From: Streptomyces kanamyceticus
GTDB taxonomy: Bacteria; Actinomycetota; Actinomycetes; Streptomycetales; Streptomycetaceae
Reading direction: 5' to 3'
Length of the DNA: 64,000 nucleotides
Assembly (NCBI RefSeq): GCF_008704495.1
Contig: NZ_CP023699.1
Span: 6,510,001-6,574,000 of the forward strand
Shown: positions 1 through 7,372 of the stretch, in pieces
Position numbering within the stretch: the stretch's first letter is position 1
How the letters are laid out: every line of letters begins with the position of its first letter
Notes under the pieces: model-generated
The model's input: only the letters and a program-made list of their open reading frames with translations
The model's database searches: none
What the model was told of the DNA's origin: nothing
Position numbers and translations under genes: made by a program

Positions 1-713
1 TCTCCGACGCCCGCCGCGAGCACGGCATCACCCTCTTCGGGGTCGGCGTCGGCAGCGACTACGGCGACGCCCTGATGGAGCGGCTCGCCGACAAGGGCGA
101 CGGCCACACCGCCTACGTCTCGGACGTCGAGGACGCCCGCGAGGTCTTCTGCGAGCAGCTCCCCGCCCACGTCGAACTGCGGGCCAGGGACGCGAAGGCG
201 CAGGTCGCCTTCGACCCGGAGACCGTCGAGCGGTTCCGCCTCATCGGCTACGACAACCGCCGGGTCGCCGACGAGGACTTCCGCGACGACTCCGTGGACG
301 GCGGCGAGATCGGCCCGGGACACACGGTGACGGCGCTCTACGCGGTACGGGCCAAGCCCGGCGCCGACGGACACCTCGCCACGGCGAGCGTGCGCTGGCT
401 CGACCCGGAGAGCCGCGCCCCGCACGAGGAGTCGGGCCGGATCGAGGCCGCCGACCTGGAGGAATCCCTGTGGCGGGCGGACGGCGGACTCCAAGTCAGC
501 GCCATCGCCGCCTACTTCGCGGACGGACTGCGCTTCGGTGCGGAGAACTACCCGCGGCCGCGGGGTGTGCGGCCGCTCCCCGGCACGCCCTCACTGGAGG
601 AACTGACGCAGCGCGCTCATGAGTTGCCGGGCGACACGGCCGAACGCGAGCCGGTCCGCGAACTGACCACCGCGATCGAACAGGCGGCCCGTCTCGAAGG
701 GCGGGAGCTCTAG
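1..713 (+). CDS. VWA-domain protein (YfbK-like), 3' part only
   Basis: The frame is open from the left edge (first whole codon at base 3), so the N-terminus lies outside the window. The first visible residues, ITLFGVGVGSDYGD, are the late beta-strand and metal-site surroundings of a von Willebrand factor A fold. A C-terminal region of about 170 residues follows, of the kind found in YfbK-type secreted or membrane-anchored VWA proteins. It is rich in VTALYAV-type strands and ends in a charged helix. In this family VWA domains bind divalent cations and protein partners; the role in Streptomyces is unknown. Its stop lies 4 bp from the end of a convergent gene. The family call is good; function is not inferred. 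Confidence 0.7.
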   Translation, partial: SDARREHGITLFGVGVGSDYGDALMERLADKGDGHTAYVSDVEDAREVFCEQLPAHVELRARDAKAQVAFDPETVERFRLIGYDNRRVADEDFRDDSVDGGEIGPGHTVTALYAVRAKPGADGHLATASVRWLDPESRAPHEESGRIEAADLEESLWRADGGLQVSAIAAYFADGLRFGAENYPRPRGVRPLPGTPSLEELTQRAHELPGDTAEREPVRELTTAIEQAARLEGREL

Positions 714-717
714 GGCC

Positions 718-1059
718 TCAGGGCGCGATCAGCGGAGGAATCTCCGACTCGACGGCCAGGTCGGCGTCCTGGGTCAGCGAGGTATCGGTCAGCGTGTCAT
801 CGACCACCGTGTCCTCGGTCGGCGGGACGACGTAGACGTCCATGGCGGAGGTGACGGTCCCGCCGAGGTCGCGGCACCGCTGTGCGGTGATGGGGTGCGG
901 GATGGACGTGACCGTGATGTAGGGCCCCTGATCGGCGGTGTGTCCGGTGATCCGGCAGGACTGGGTGTCGAGCGGGGCGGTATCCGCTCGCGCTGCGGCG
1001 ACGGGGCTCAACGCGAGCGTGGCAAGGGTGAGCACGGCGAGGGCACGGCGACGGGACAT
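718..1059 (-). CDS. small secreted protein, unknown function
   Basis: 113 residues. The start is set at the ATG at 1059 because AAAGGA lies 7-8 bp upstream and a clear Sec signal peptide begins there (MSRRRALAVLTLATLALSPVAAARA, cleavage near residue 25). Longer in-frame starts upstream would put arginine-rich sequence before the signal. The mature part has two cysteines (SCRITG and QRCRDLGG) that could form one disulfide, followed by an acidic Asp/Thr-rich tail. I do not recognise a family. It converges on the VWA gene with only 4 bp between stops. It is one of five small exported proteins in the first 3.7 kb. Confidence 0.6.
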   Translation of the reverse strand: MSRRRALAVLTLATLALSPVAAARADTAPLDTQSCRITGHTADQGPYITVTSIPHPITAQRCRDLGGTVTSAMDVYVVPPTEDTVVDDTLTDTSLTQDADLAVESEIPPLIAP

Positions 1060-1289
1060 GCGATTCCTTTCACGGAGGGAAGATCCAGCCAGCGTGCAGG
1101 CGTCCCGGTGCGCCCGCCATTCGTCGGGGTGCGGACGGTGGGGGGTTGGTCTGTACGGAGTCATGAAGATGCGTGGTCCGCGCGGCGGGTGCAGGGTCAA
1201 AACAGGCGGAGGTCGGCCGACTCCGCCGGGCCCTGGTCAAAGGGGCCTTTCTGCCACGGCCGGAACACCCTCGAAAGGACCGCATCAAG

Positions 1290-1541
1290 ATGCGCAGCAT
1301 TGCCAAGTACGTCGCCGTCGGTGCCCTCGTCACCCCGCTGGTCATCGGAACCGCCGGCATGGCGTCCGCGAACGACGGCCCGGCCTACGAGAAGTCGCAG
1401 AACTCGGCGAACAGCAGTGGCGGCCAGCGGACGGAGACCGTCAGCGGCTTCACCCCCGACGGCAAGGCGTACTTCCTGACCACGACGAAGCAGGCCGGCC
1501 CCTCCGGCGCGACCGGCCACAGCACGGGTTCGCGTTCCTGA
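1290..1541 (+). CDS. small secreted peptide, MRSIAKY family, copy 1
   Basis: 83 residues with a Sec signal (MRSIAKYVAVGALVTPLVIG...ASA). The ATG at 1290 follows GAAAGGACC. The mature peptide is about 55 residues, hydrophilic, rich in Ser, Gly, Thr and Asn, without cysteine. It carries the block SGFTPDGKAYFLTTTKQAG and ends GSRS. The paralog at 2387 is near-identical, including the ribosome-binding leader; a diverged copy lies at 2746. I know no function for the family. Size, secretion and abundance of Ser/Gly suggest a released extracellular peptide, which is inference. A strong terminator follows. Confidence 0.75.
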   Translation: MRSIAKYVAVGALVTPLVIGTAGMASANDGPAYEKSQNSANSSGGQRTETVSGFTPDGKAYFLTTTKQAGPSGATGHSTGSRS

Positions 1542-1562
1542 CGCTGACACAGCTGGCACAGA

Positions 1563-1603
1563 CGAAGGCTCCCTGCCCACAACTGACGGGCAGGGAGCCT
1601 TCG
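1563..1603 (+). terminator. hairpin terminator after secreted peptide copy 1
   Basis: Perfect 16-bp inverted repeat, arms 1563-1578 and 1588-1603 with a 9-base loop, lying 22 bp after the stop of the peptide gene and just before the 3' end of the convergent gene at 1626. It probably ends transcripts from both sides. No T-tract, as is usual in Streptomyces. Confidence 0.7.
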
Positions 1604-1625
1604 TGCGTGCGGTGGGGCGGGCGCG

Positions 1626-2048
1626 TCAGGCCGGGGCGCGCAGCGTGAGGGTGGCGCGGGCGTCGGCGGTGGAGAACACGTACGGGCCGGGGCCGACGCC
1701 GAGGCTCGCGGTGATGACGGCGTCGGCATCGGCCGCGGCCACGGGGCCCGCGCCGCGCGCGGCGGAGACGACCGACCGGTGCCACGTGCCGTCACAGGTC
1801 GGCGCGGCGGTGGCGGTGTAGACGCCGCCCTCGCGGGTGTCGGCGAGGGAGACCGCCAGCGTGTCGGTGCCCAGCTCCGCCTCGCACCGATAGCGGACGG
1901 TCACCCGGACGTGGTCGCCCGCAGCGGTGGCCTCGACGATGCTCAGGCGGTCGACCGCGGCGGCGGTCCCGGGGGTGAGCGCCGCCGCGGCGGCGCCGAC
2001 GGCGAGGACGGACAGGGTGCGGGCGAGCCGGTTGCGGACGTGCGACAT
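1626..2048 (-). CDS. secreted beta-rich protein, unknown function
   Basis: 140 residues. The start at 2048 is chosen because GGAGGG sits 6 bp upstream and a signal peptide follows (RNRLARTLSVLAVGAAAAAL...TAAA). The mature part alternates hydrophobic and polar residues (DHVRVTVRYRC, TDTLAVSLAD), which suggests a small beta-sandwich. Two cysteines (YRCEAE and PTCDGT) could be bridged. It converges with the peptide gene at 1290 and is divergent from the paralog at 2387, so the promoters of both lie in the gap at 2049-2386. No family recognised. Confidence 0.6.
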   Translation of the reverse strand: MSHVRNRLARTLSVLAVGAAAAALTPGTAAAVDRLSIVEATAAGDHVRVTVRYRCEAELGTDTLAVSLADTREGGVYTATAAPTCDGTWHRSVVSAARGAGPVAAADADAVITASLGVGPGPYVFSTADARATLTLRAPA

Positions 2049-2386
2049 GGACCCTCCGGGAAGGTCGTGGGGGCTGGGTTCACACCCAGGGACAGATCGA
2101 GTCTGTGCCGATCCCGCCGGGCCCGCAAAGGCAGCCCGCCCGACGCCGTCCGCCACCCGGATGCACCGTCAGGAGGAGAATCCGCAGCCGATCCGACGCG
2201 GCATCAGTACTGGTCAACTGCCATATGGCAGGCGACGCGACGGATGTTCCTCACTGCGGGTAATCGCCCCGGATGCGGCCTCCCCGGTGGCGGGGCAAGA
2301 TCGCTCACGGCGGAAGGTGGCCGATTCCGCTGACCCCTGTGAAGGGGTTTCCCGTGGCCGGCGAACTCTGAAAGGACCGCATCAAG
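2049..2386. promoter_or_regulatory. 338-bp divergent intergenic region
   Basis: No convincing gene. It separates the secreted protein at 1626 (leftward) from the peptide at 2387 (rightward), so it must hold both promoters. The last 22 bp before the ATG at 2387 (GAAAGGACCGCATCAAG region) are almost the same as the leader of the paralog at 1290, so the duplication included the translation signal. The middle (2205-2240) is locally AT-richer. I could not fix promoter hexamers. Confidence 0.4.
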
Positions 2387-2641
2387 ATGCGCAGCATTGC
2401 CAAGTACGTCGCTGTCGGCGCTCTCGTCACGCCCCTCGTCATCGGCAGCGCGGGCTTCGCGTCCGCCCACGACGGCGGCCCCGGCTACAAGAAGTCGCAG
2501 GACTCCGCGAACTCCAGCGGCGGCATGTCGTCGAGCACGGTCAGCGGCTTCACCCCTGACGGCAAGGCTTACTTCAAGACCACCACGAAGCAGGCCGGCC
2601 CCTCGGGTGCCACGGGCAACTCGACGGGTTCGCACTCCTGA
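2387..2641 (+). CDS. small secreted peptide, MRSIAKY family, copy 2
   Basis: 84 residues, about 80 percent identical by eye to the product at 1290. It has the same signal peptide start (MRSIAKYVAVGALVTPLVIG), the same SGFTPDGKAYFKTTTKQAG block and a GSHS end. The mature part begins HDGGPGYKKSQDSANSSGG, more basic than copy 1. The identical leader and 1.1-kb spacing point to a local duplication followed by insertion or rearrangement of the gene between them. There is no cysteine, so it is not a chaplin. Function unknown. A strong hairpin follows at 2683. Confidence 0.75.
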   Translation: MRSIAKYVAVGALVTPLVIGSAGFASAHDGGPGYKKSQDSANSSGGMSSSTVSGFTPDGKAYFKTTTKQAGPSGATGNSTGSHS

Positions 2642-2682
2642 CGTGGTCCCCCTGCTGTCCGGCCGCTGAGCCGGATCGCCTC

Positions 2683-2714
2683 GTGAGCCCCGAAGCAACT
2701 GCTTCGGGGCTCAC
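2683..2714. terminator. bidirectional hairpin terminator
   Basis: Perfect 14-bp arms (2683-2696 and 2701-2714) with a 4-base loop between the convergent peptide genes ending at 2641 and 2746. No T-tract. Confidence 0.75.
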
Positions 2715-2745
2715 GCCTGTGTGCGGCCGAGGCCGCTGACGAGGG

Positions 2746-3033
2746 TCAGGAGTGGGATTCCGTGGTCGTGTAGCGGATGTGTTCAGGACCGCCCACCGTC
2801 AGTCGGCTCTGCTCGAAGTAGGCGGTCCCCGCGGCGTCGAACCCGGACTCCGTCTCGCGGTAGTCGAGGACGCCACCGGCGAAGTCCACACTCTGCTGGT
2901 GCCAGGACGGACCGGGATCCGTCCGCTGCGCCGCGACGGCGGCGCCGCCCGAGGCCAGACACAGACCCGTGGACAGTACGAGGGTGCAGACGGTGAGGCG
3001 GAACGGTCGGTGGGTGGTGAGCGCAGTCAACAT
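2746..3033 (-). CDS. small secreted peptide, diverged third member of the family
   Basis: 95 residues from the ATG at 3033 (GAGGG and AAGG lie just upstream). The signal peptide is FRLTVCTLVLSTGLCLASGG...AVA. The mature peptide keeps the skeleton of the two neighbours: a WHQQS start in place of YKKSQ, then ESGFDAAGTAYFEQ in place of SGFTPDGKAYF, then GGP and a TESHS end. I read it as an old paralog in inverted orientation. Three copies within 1.8 kb make this a local family. Role unknown. Confidence 0.65.
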   Translation of the reverse strand: MLTALTTHRPFRLTVCTLVLSTGLCLASGGAAVAAQRTDPGPSWHQQSVDFAGGVLDYRETESGFDAAGTAYFEQSRLTVGGPEHIRYTTTESHS

Positions 3034-3100
3034 GCCTTGACCCTCAGCCCTCACGGCGGCCCTTTCCGGGCGACGCACCGGCGACTGCCCGCTTTCGACC

Positions 3101-3679
3101 CTAGTGGGCGTCAGGAACGGGGCTGCTCGACGGGGTCGCGCTCGGGGTCGCGCTCGGGGTGGCGACGGCCTCGGGCGTGACCGAGGGAGTCGCGGCCGGG
3201 GGAGTCGCGGCCGGTGGGGTGGGCGCGGTAGGCACGGGGGCGATGGTCGTGCTCGCCGTCCCGGGGGCGAACAGGGCGTTGCCGGGGAAGATGACGGTGG
3301 CTGAGGCCGTGTCATCGGCGGCGACGTGGAAGGTACAGGTGAAGCGGCCCTCGCGGGTGGTCACGGTGTTGCACCGCTGGACGGCACCGGCCGTACTGGT
3401 GATCTCCACGGACACCGCGAGCTGCGACAGCGGGAACACGAGCGTGTCTCCGTCCACCAGACGGCCGCTCACGTGCAGGGTCGCCCGGTCACCGAGGGAG
3501 ACCTCCTGGGCGCTGAGCTCGGTGACGACGCTGGCGGTCCGCGTCGAAATGGCCGTGCCGCCGTCCGGCAGCGTCGAGGGAGCGGGCGGCAGGGGATCGG
3601 CACCGGCCGGCAGAGCTGTCACTCCCATGGCCAGGGGTACGGCTGCCAAGAACAGTAGATGTCTGCGGGCACCCATCAC
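3101..3679 (-). CDS. secreted Ig-like protein with Pro/Thr-rich tail
   Basis: About 192 residues; start is the GTG at 3679 or the ATG at 3676, with GGGAG upstream. A signal peptide ends near ALPAGA. Residues 45-140 form a single beta-sandwich-like domain with one probable disulfide (QRCNTV and RFTCTF) and strands such as LAVSVEITSTAGA, like bacterial Ig-like or invasin-type domains. The last 45 residues are a low-complexity tail of repeated ATPP/ATPS units, typical of an extended wall-spanning or O-mannosylated linker. No LPXTG motif or membrane anchor follows the tail, so it is probably released or held by its tail. Confidence 0.6.
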   Translation of the reverse strand: MMGARRHLLFLAAVPLAMGVTALPAGADPLPPAPSTLPDGGTAISTRTASVVTELSAQEVSLGDRATLHVSGRLVDGDTLVFPLSQLAVSVEITSTAGAVQRCNTVTTREGRFTCTFHVAADDTASATVIFPGNALFAPGTASTTIAPVPTAPTPPAATPPAATPSVTPEAVATPSATPSATPSSSPVPDAH

Positions 3680-3827
3680 ACAACACTCCCAGAGTCTGAC
3701 GTTCGCGGTTTCTCTCGTTTACTCCTGCGATGCATGGAGGGTTATGCCACCGGAGCGCCGACGGATAACAGACCCCGGGTCCACCGGGCGGATAGCCCCG
3801 CCACTCGGGTGACGCGGACACATTGAC

Positions 3828-3866
3828 GTAGAGCCGTAGAGCCGTAGAGCCGTGGAGCCGTAGAAA
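3828..3866. repeat. 8-bp tandem repeat (GTAGAGCC, about 4.6 units)
   Basis: GTAGAGCC occurs three times in a row, then GTGGAGCC and GTAGAAAC. It lies between two leftward genes, just past the terminator of the rodlin at 3934. Non-coding. Confidence 0.75.
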
Positions 3867-3872
3867 CGCGAA

Positions 3873-3921
3873 ACGGCCGCGCGGGTCCCCTGTCGCACCT
3901 GAAGGGGACCCGCACGGCCGT
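3873..3921 (-). terminator. terminator of the third rodlin gene
   Basis: Inverted repeat with 19-bp arms (3873-3891 and 3903-3921, one mismatch) and an 11-base loop, 12 bp beyond the stop of the rodlin gene. Strong enough to insulate it from the secreted Ig-like gene downstream. Confidence 0.75.
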
Positions 3922-3933
3922 GGGCGGTACAGG

Positions 3934-4341
3934 TCAGCTGTTGCCCGCGCCGTTGCCCGAGAGGACCGGGATGTTGTCCAGGATGTGCGACAGCGGCTCG
4001 TCGCCCTTGGCCTGGGTGGAGTTCTCGGTGCACTGCTGGTTCTGCGGGGCCGACAGGACCGGGATGTCCTGGACCGCGACCGGCACGACGCCGACGAGCG
4101 AACCGATGTTGGCCTTGGCCGGGAGGCCGATGCAGGGCTTGTTCAGCGAGCCCTGGACCAGGGACATCTGCGGGCTCATGTCGCCGTGGGTGGCGGAGTT
4201 GCCGAAGCTCTGCGTCGCGCCGTTGCCGCTGGACGAGGTGGTGCCCGAGTCGTCACCGATGGCCATGGCCGAGGGCGCGGTGACGGCGGACATACCGGCG
4301 ACGGACGCGGCGAGCGCGGCCGTTGCGAGCAGCTTCTTCAT
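3934..4341 (-). CDS. rodlin (third copy)
   Basis: 135 residues. Rodlins are secreted proteins that, with chaplin fibres, form the rodlet layer on aerial hyphae and spores. The sequence has a signal peptide (MKKLLATAALAASVAGMSAV...AMA) and then the family signatures [47 protein letters not shown] and a SGNGAGNS end, with two conserved cysteines. The start at 4341 is preceded by GAAGGGAACCCC, the same leader as the other rodlins. S. coelicolor has two rodlins next to each other; here a third lies 1.7 kb away beyond an LCP gene. A sigma-BldN-like promoter sits at 4392-4419. Identification is firm; whether this copy is needed is unknown. Confidence 0.95.
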   Translation of the reverse strand: MKKLLATAALAASVAGMSAVTAPSAMAIGDDSGTTSSSGNGATQSFGNSATHGDMSPQMSLVQGSLNKPCIGLPAKANIGSLVGVVPVAVQDIPVLSAPQNQQCTENSTQAKGDEPLSHILDNIPVLSGNGAGNS

Positions 4342-4391
4342 GGTGTGGGGTTCCCTTCGAAGACCGGCTCCGTTGTGGAGCCGCATGTCTA

Positions 4392-4419
4392 TCAACTGAG
4401 TGGCAGCCAGGTAGTTGCG
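4392..4419 (-). promoter_or_regulatory. candidate sigma-BldN-type promoter of third rodlin
   Basis: On the minus strand, CGCAAC (4419-4414), a 16-bp spacer and AGTTGA (4397-4392). My recollection of the sigma-BldN consensus is CGTAAC-N16-CGTTGA, so five of six match in each hexamer. The predicted start point near 4385 gives a 5' leader of about 44 nt. The same hexamers form a CAACT/AGTTG inverted repeat, as in the rdlA-rdlB gap. Confidence 0.5.
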
Positions 4420-4455
4420 GTGAGTAGCCCGTTCAGCCGAGTGCGGTGCTCACCG

Positions 4456-5550
4456 TCAGTCACACGCGACCTTGTCGCCGTGGAAGATTTCCCTGCTGCC
4501 GAGCCGGGGCGGGTCGGAGGGGGCTCCCGCGGATTTGCGGGCATCGAACGCGTGACCGCGGTTCAGGGCACCGAAGACCTTGGCGGCCCGCGGCTTGTCC
4601 CAGTCCAGCGTGGCGCCGATCCCGTCCTGCGACGCGCTGAACCCGCGGATGGGGACCGTCGTGAATTCGATCTTCGAGGGCGGGAGCTCGCGCAGGGCCG
4701 TGGCCAGCGAGGCGAGCTGATCGACGGTGAACCCCTGGTCCACGCGCGAGGACCCGAGGACGGCGCGGGCCAGCCGGGCCGTGCGGAGGGGGTCGGTGAA
4801 CGCGCGGTCCGAGGAGAGGGTGCGCAGGACCCCCACCAGGAAGCGCTGCTGGCGTTGGATGCGGCCGAAGTCCGCGCTGTCGTCCACGTGCCGGGACCGG
4901 ACGTACTGCAGCGACTGGCCACCCGTCAGGTGATGCGTGCCCGGCGGGAGGTCCATCTTGGTGGCGAAGTCCTTGAGGCGCCGCGGGGTGCACACGCGGA
5001 CGCCGCCGACCTGGTTCACGCTGTCGATGAACCGCCTGAAGTTGATCTCCAGATAGCGGTCGATCCGTACCTTCGTCATCCGCTCGATCGTGCGCACCGC
5101 GAGCCGGGGACCGCCTTCGGCGTAGGCCGCGTTGAGTTTGGCGGGATGCGCCGCACGCGTGGCGCCGGTCGCCCGGTCGCGGTGCGCGGGGATGACGGCG
5201 CGGGAGTCCCGCGGCAGACCGACGACGCTGACCCGGTCCTTCCGCGGCGATACGTGGATGAGCATGATCGTGTCGGAACAGTTGCAGCCCACGCTGCCGG
5301 TGGAGAAGCGTTCTTTCTCGGCCTTGGTGATGCCCGCGCGGGTGTCGGTTCCCAGCAGCAGGATGTTCGTGCCGGGACCGTTCTCCGGGCGGTTCGTCAT
5401 GCCGTCGAAGACCGAGAGTCGCTGGGCGGGCCCCGGCGCCGCGACGGCGGTGAGCCCGGTCAGGGAAGCGGCGAGCGCGACCCCCAGGGTGATGGCGCCG
5501 AGGCACTTTCCGCCTCGTCCACGCGACGGTGCGCGGGGGGTCGTCCTCAT
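4456..5550 (-). CDS. LytR-CpsA-Psr (LCP) family protein
   Basis: 364 residues from the ATG at 5550 (GGAG 7-9 bp upstream; an in-frame ATG at 5613 is possible). LCP enzymes transfer lipid-linked glycopolymers, such as teichoic acids or capsule chains, to peptidoglycan on the outer face of the membrane. The N-terminus is a signal or anchor segment (LGAITLGVALAASLTGLTAV). LCP motifs follow in order: ILLLGTDTR, SDTIMLIHVSP, SVVGLPRDS (Arg and Asp of the pyrophosphate site), KLNAAYAEGG and SLQYVRSRH. An extra pair of cysteines (VGCNCSD) sits before the second motif. It lies between rodlin genes, which would suit attachment of a surface polymer in the differentiating wall; that link is inference. 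Confidence 0.88.
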   Translation of the reverse strand: MRTTPRAPSRGRGGKCLGAITLGVALAASLTGLTAVAAPGPAQRLSVFDGMTNRPENGPGTNILLLGTDTRAGITKAEKERFSTGSVGCNCSDTIMLIHVSPRKDRVSVVGLPRDSRAVIPAHRDRATGATRAAHPAKLNAAYAEGGPRLAVRTIERMTKVRIDRYLEINFRRFIDSVNQVGGVRVCTPRRLKDFATKMDLPPGTHHLTGGQSLQYVRSRHVDDSADFGRIQRQQRFLVGVLRTLSSDRAFTDPLRTARLARAVLGSSRVDQGFTVDQLASLATALRELPPSKIEFTTVPIRGFSASQDGIGATLDWDKPRAAKVFGALNRGHAFDARKSAGAPSDPPRLGSREIFHGDKVACD

Positions 5551-5733
5551 GCTGTTCTCCGCTGGCTTGGTGAGAGGGAGGAAGTCTCGGGTCACCGTAG
5601 AACGGGATGACATGTCATTCCGCCGTGGTTCTGGCGCGGCGCACAGGAACAACTCTTTCGCCACAGCGTGCTGTTTTGATGGCGAGACGGGTTGGAACAA
5701 GAGCAGCGACTCTCCAACCAGGACGGGGAACCA

Positions 5734-5925
5734 ATGGCTGATGGCGCAGGACGCTGGCAGAGGGTCGGGGTGATCCCGGCGAGCAGGAAGCCCCCGGAAA
5801 GCCGCACCGACCCGGTCTATGAATCCCTGATCAGAATGTGGCGCGAGCAGGGAAGGACGATTCCAGGACTTCCCGACCACGAATGGAACAGGCTGATCGA
5901 GCAGGATCCCTGGCCCCGATATTGA
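5734..5925 (+). CDS. small hypothetical protein
   Basis: 63 residues if started at the ATG at 5734 (MADGAGRWQRVGVIP); an in-frame ATG at 5692 would add 14. It is hydrophilic, has no signal or membrane segment, and ends in a tryptophan-rich helix (EWNRLIEQDPWPRY). RTDPVYESLIRMWREQG looks like an amphipathic helix. I believe similar short proteins occur in other streptomycetes but can name no family. It is divergent from the LCP gene and convergent with rdlB. The reading frame is short, so it could be spurious. Confidence 0.5.
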   Translation: MADGAGRWQRVGVIPASRKPPESRTDPVYESLIRMWREQGRTIPGLPDHEWNRLIEQDPWPRY

Positions 5926-5961
5926 AAAGCACGGATTGAACAGCACAGATGGAACAGCACA

Positions 5962-5990
5962 GCGGGCCGCCACAGGAGGTGGCGGCCCGC
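5962..5990. terminator. bidirectional hairpin terminator
   Basis: Perfect 12-bp arms (5962-5973, 5979-5990) with a 5-base loop, between the small gene ending at 5925 and rdlB ending at 6005. Confidence 0.75.
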
Positions 5991-6004
5991 TGAATTGCTG
6001 AACG

Positions 6005-6415
6005 TCAGTTGTTGCCCTCGCCGTTGCCGGAGAGGACCGGGATGTCGTCCAGGATGTGCGACAGCGGCTCGTCGCCCTTGGCCTGGGTCGAGTTCTCGGT
6101 GCACTGCTGGTTCTGCGGCGCCGACAGGATCGGGATGTCCTGGACCGCGACCGGCACCACGCCGACCAGGGAGCCCGCGTTCACCTTGGCGGGCAGGCCG
6201 ATGCAGGGCTTGTTGAGCGAGCCCTGGATGAGGGCCATCTGCGGGCTCATGTTGCCGTACGTGGCGGAGTTGCCGAACTCCTGGATGGCGCCGTTGCCGC
6301 TCATCGTGTTGGTGCCGCCGTCGTTGCCGGTGGCGAGCGCCGTGGGGGCCGCAGCGGCCGACATGCCGACGACGGAAGCCGTGACCGCCGCAGCGGCCAT
6401 AACCTTCTTGAGCAC
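6005..6415 (-). CDS. rdlB: rodlin RdlB type (divergent pair, leftward)
   Basis: 136 residues from a GTG at 6415. A longer ATG at 6430 exists, but the preferred start has AAGGGA 6 bp upstream, in the same AAGGGAATCCC leader seen before the other leftward rodlin, and it yields the usual rodlin length. A signal peptide ([17 protein letters not shown]) ends near ALA. Family signatures: [55 protein letters not shown]. The product should be exported and join the rodlet layer. It shares a 238-bp promoter region with rdlA. The letter rdlB follows from position relative to the chaplin at 7373, not from sequence alone. Confidence 0.93.
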   Translation of the reverse strand: MLKKVMAAAAVTASVVGMSAAAAPTALATGNDGGTNTMSGNGAIQEFGNSATYGNMSPQMALIQGSLNKPCIGLPAKVNAGSLVGVVPVAVQDIPILSAPQNQQCTENSTQAKGDEPLSHILDDIPVLSGNGEGNN

Positions 6416-6455
6416 AGGGATTCCCTTCATGACTGAGCCCCGTCCGCGGAGCACC

Positions 6456-6490
6456 CTGAGCAACTACCCCGGCCGCGATGAGTTGCTCAG
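6456..6490. promoter_or_regulatory. palindromic promoter candidate between rdlB and rdlA
   Basis: Perfect 10-bp inverted repeat CTGAGCAACT (6456-6465) and AGTTGCTCAG (6481-6490). Read rightward it gives AGCAAC-N16-AGTTGC (6459-6486); read leftward it gives the same pair with the same N16 (6487-6460). Each hexamer matches the remembered sigma-BldN consensus at four of six positions. Leftward transcription would leave a leader of about 38 nt before rdlB, rightward about 160 nt before rdlA. It could instead be a dimeric-regulator operator. Confidence 0.45.
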
Positions 6491-6653
6491 ATTCACTCTG
6501 ATGGCCCAAACCCCCGGCGAGGCCCGACTCGGGACCGCGCCGATCGCACGGTTTCGAAAGGCGATCCGATGGAGTGAATGGGCGGAACCAAAAGCCGCAG
6601 GGCGAGTTGGGCAGTCCGCAGTTACCTGTGGTCGGTCCAGAAAAGGAACAGCA

Positions 6654-7067
6654 ATGCACTACAAGAAGGCAATGGCCGCGGCCGCGGTCGCCGTCTCGGT
6701 CGTCGGCATGTCGGCTGCCGCGGCTCCCACCGCGCTCGCCATCGGTGACGACGGCGGCACGACGTCGATGAGCGGCAACGACGCCAAGCAGGAGTTCGGC
6801 AACTCCGTCACCAAGGGCAACATGAGCCCGCAGCTGTCCCTCGTGCAGGGCTCGCTGAACAAGCCCTGTGTCGGCCTCCCGGTCAAGGGCAACGCGGGCG
6901 CCCTGGTCGGCCTGGTGCCGGTCGCGGTCCAGGACATCAACGTCCTCTCCGCGCCGCAGAACCAGCAGTGCACCGAGAACTCCACCCAGGCCAAGGGCGA
7001 CGAGCCGCTGTCGCACATCCTGGACCAGATCCCGGTCCTCTCCGGCAACGGCGAGCACAACAGCTGA
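6654..7067 (+). CDS. rdlA: rodlin RdlA type (divergent pair, rightward)
   Basis: 137 residues from the ATG at 6654, with AAAAGGAACAGCA just upstream. The signal peptide begins [19 protein letters not shown]. It shares the rodlin blocks [47 protein letters not shown] and SGNGEHNS, with two cysteines conserved. It is the copy next to a short chaplin, as rdlA is next to chpD in S. coelicolor. The mid-protein region ([20 protein letters not shown]) is nearly identical among all three local rodlins, so recent gene conversion or duplication is likely. It ends at a very strong terminator. Confidence 0.94.
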   Translation: MHYKKAMAAAAVAVSVVGMSAAAAPTALAIGDDGGTTSMSGNDAKQEFGNSVTKGNMSPQLSLVQGSLNKPCVGLPVKGNAGALVGLVPVAVQDINVLSAPQNQQCTENSTQAKGDEPLSHILDQIPVLSGNGEHNS

Positions 7068-7088
7068 TCCGCCCCACCGCGGACATCG

Positions 7089-7137
7089 CTCGGGCCGCCT
7101 CAGGTGAACTTCACCTGAGGCGGCCCGAGTTCTTTTT
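7089..7137 (+). terminator. intrinsic terminator after rdlA
   Basis: Perfect 20-bp arms (7089-7108 and 7110-7129, so the stem closes almost without a loop and the tip must open) followed by a T-rich run, TTCTTTTT. One of the few hairpins here with a U-tract. Confidence 0.85.
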
Positions 7138-7256
7138 CGTGTCGCGAATTCATGTCGCGCATCACCACGGGACGTGCCGTTGCAACTCCGCCTGTGAGGC
7201 GCCTGCTTGGGTACTGGTCCGCGTTCGAGTGAACTTCCGAAATCTGCCCGTATTCC

Positions 7257-7284
7257 GGTTTCCTCACCCGCGAACGCTCGTTGA
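7257..7284 (+). promoter_or_regulatory. weak sigma-BldN-like promoter candidate of chaplin gene
   Basis: A perfect CGTTGA (7279-7284) with, 16 bp before it, GGTTTC (3 of 6 to CGTAAC). It would give a leader of about 80 nt before the GTG at 7373. Only the -10 half is convincing. Confidence 0.3.
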
Positions 7285-7372
7285 GTAGGACTCAGGTCAC
7301 GGTGCGAGAAGGGGACCTTCCCGCCCGGTCTGCAACCGCCGTTGAGGCGTGACCCTAAAGAAGGGATTACCC

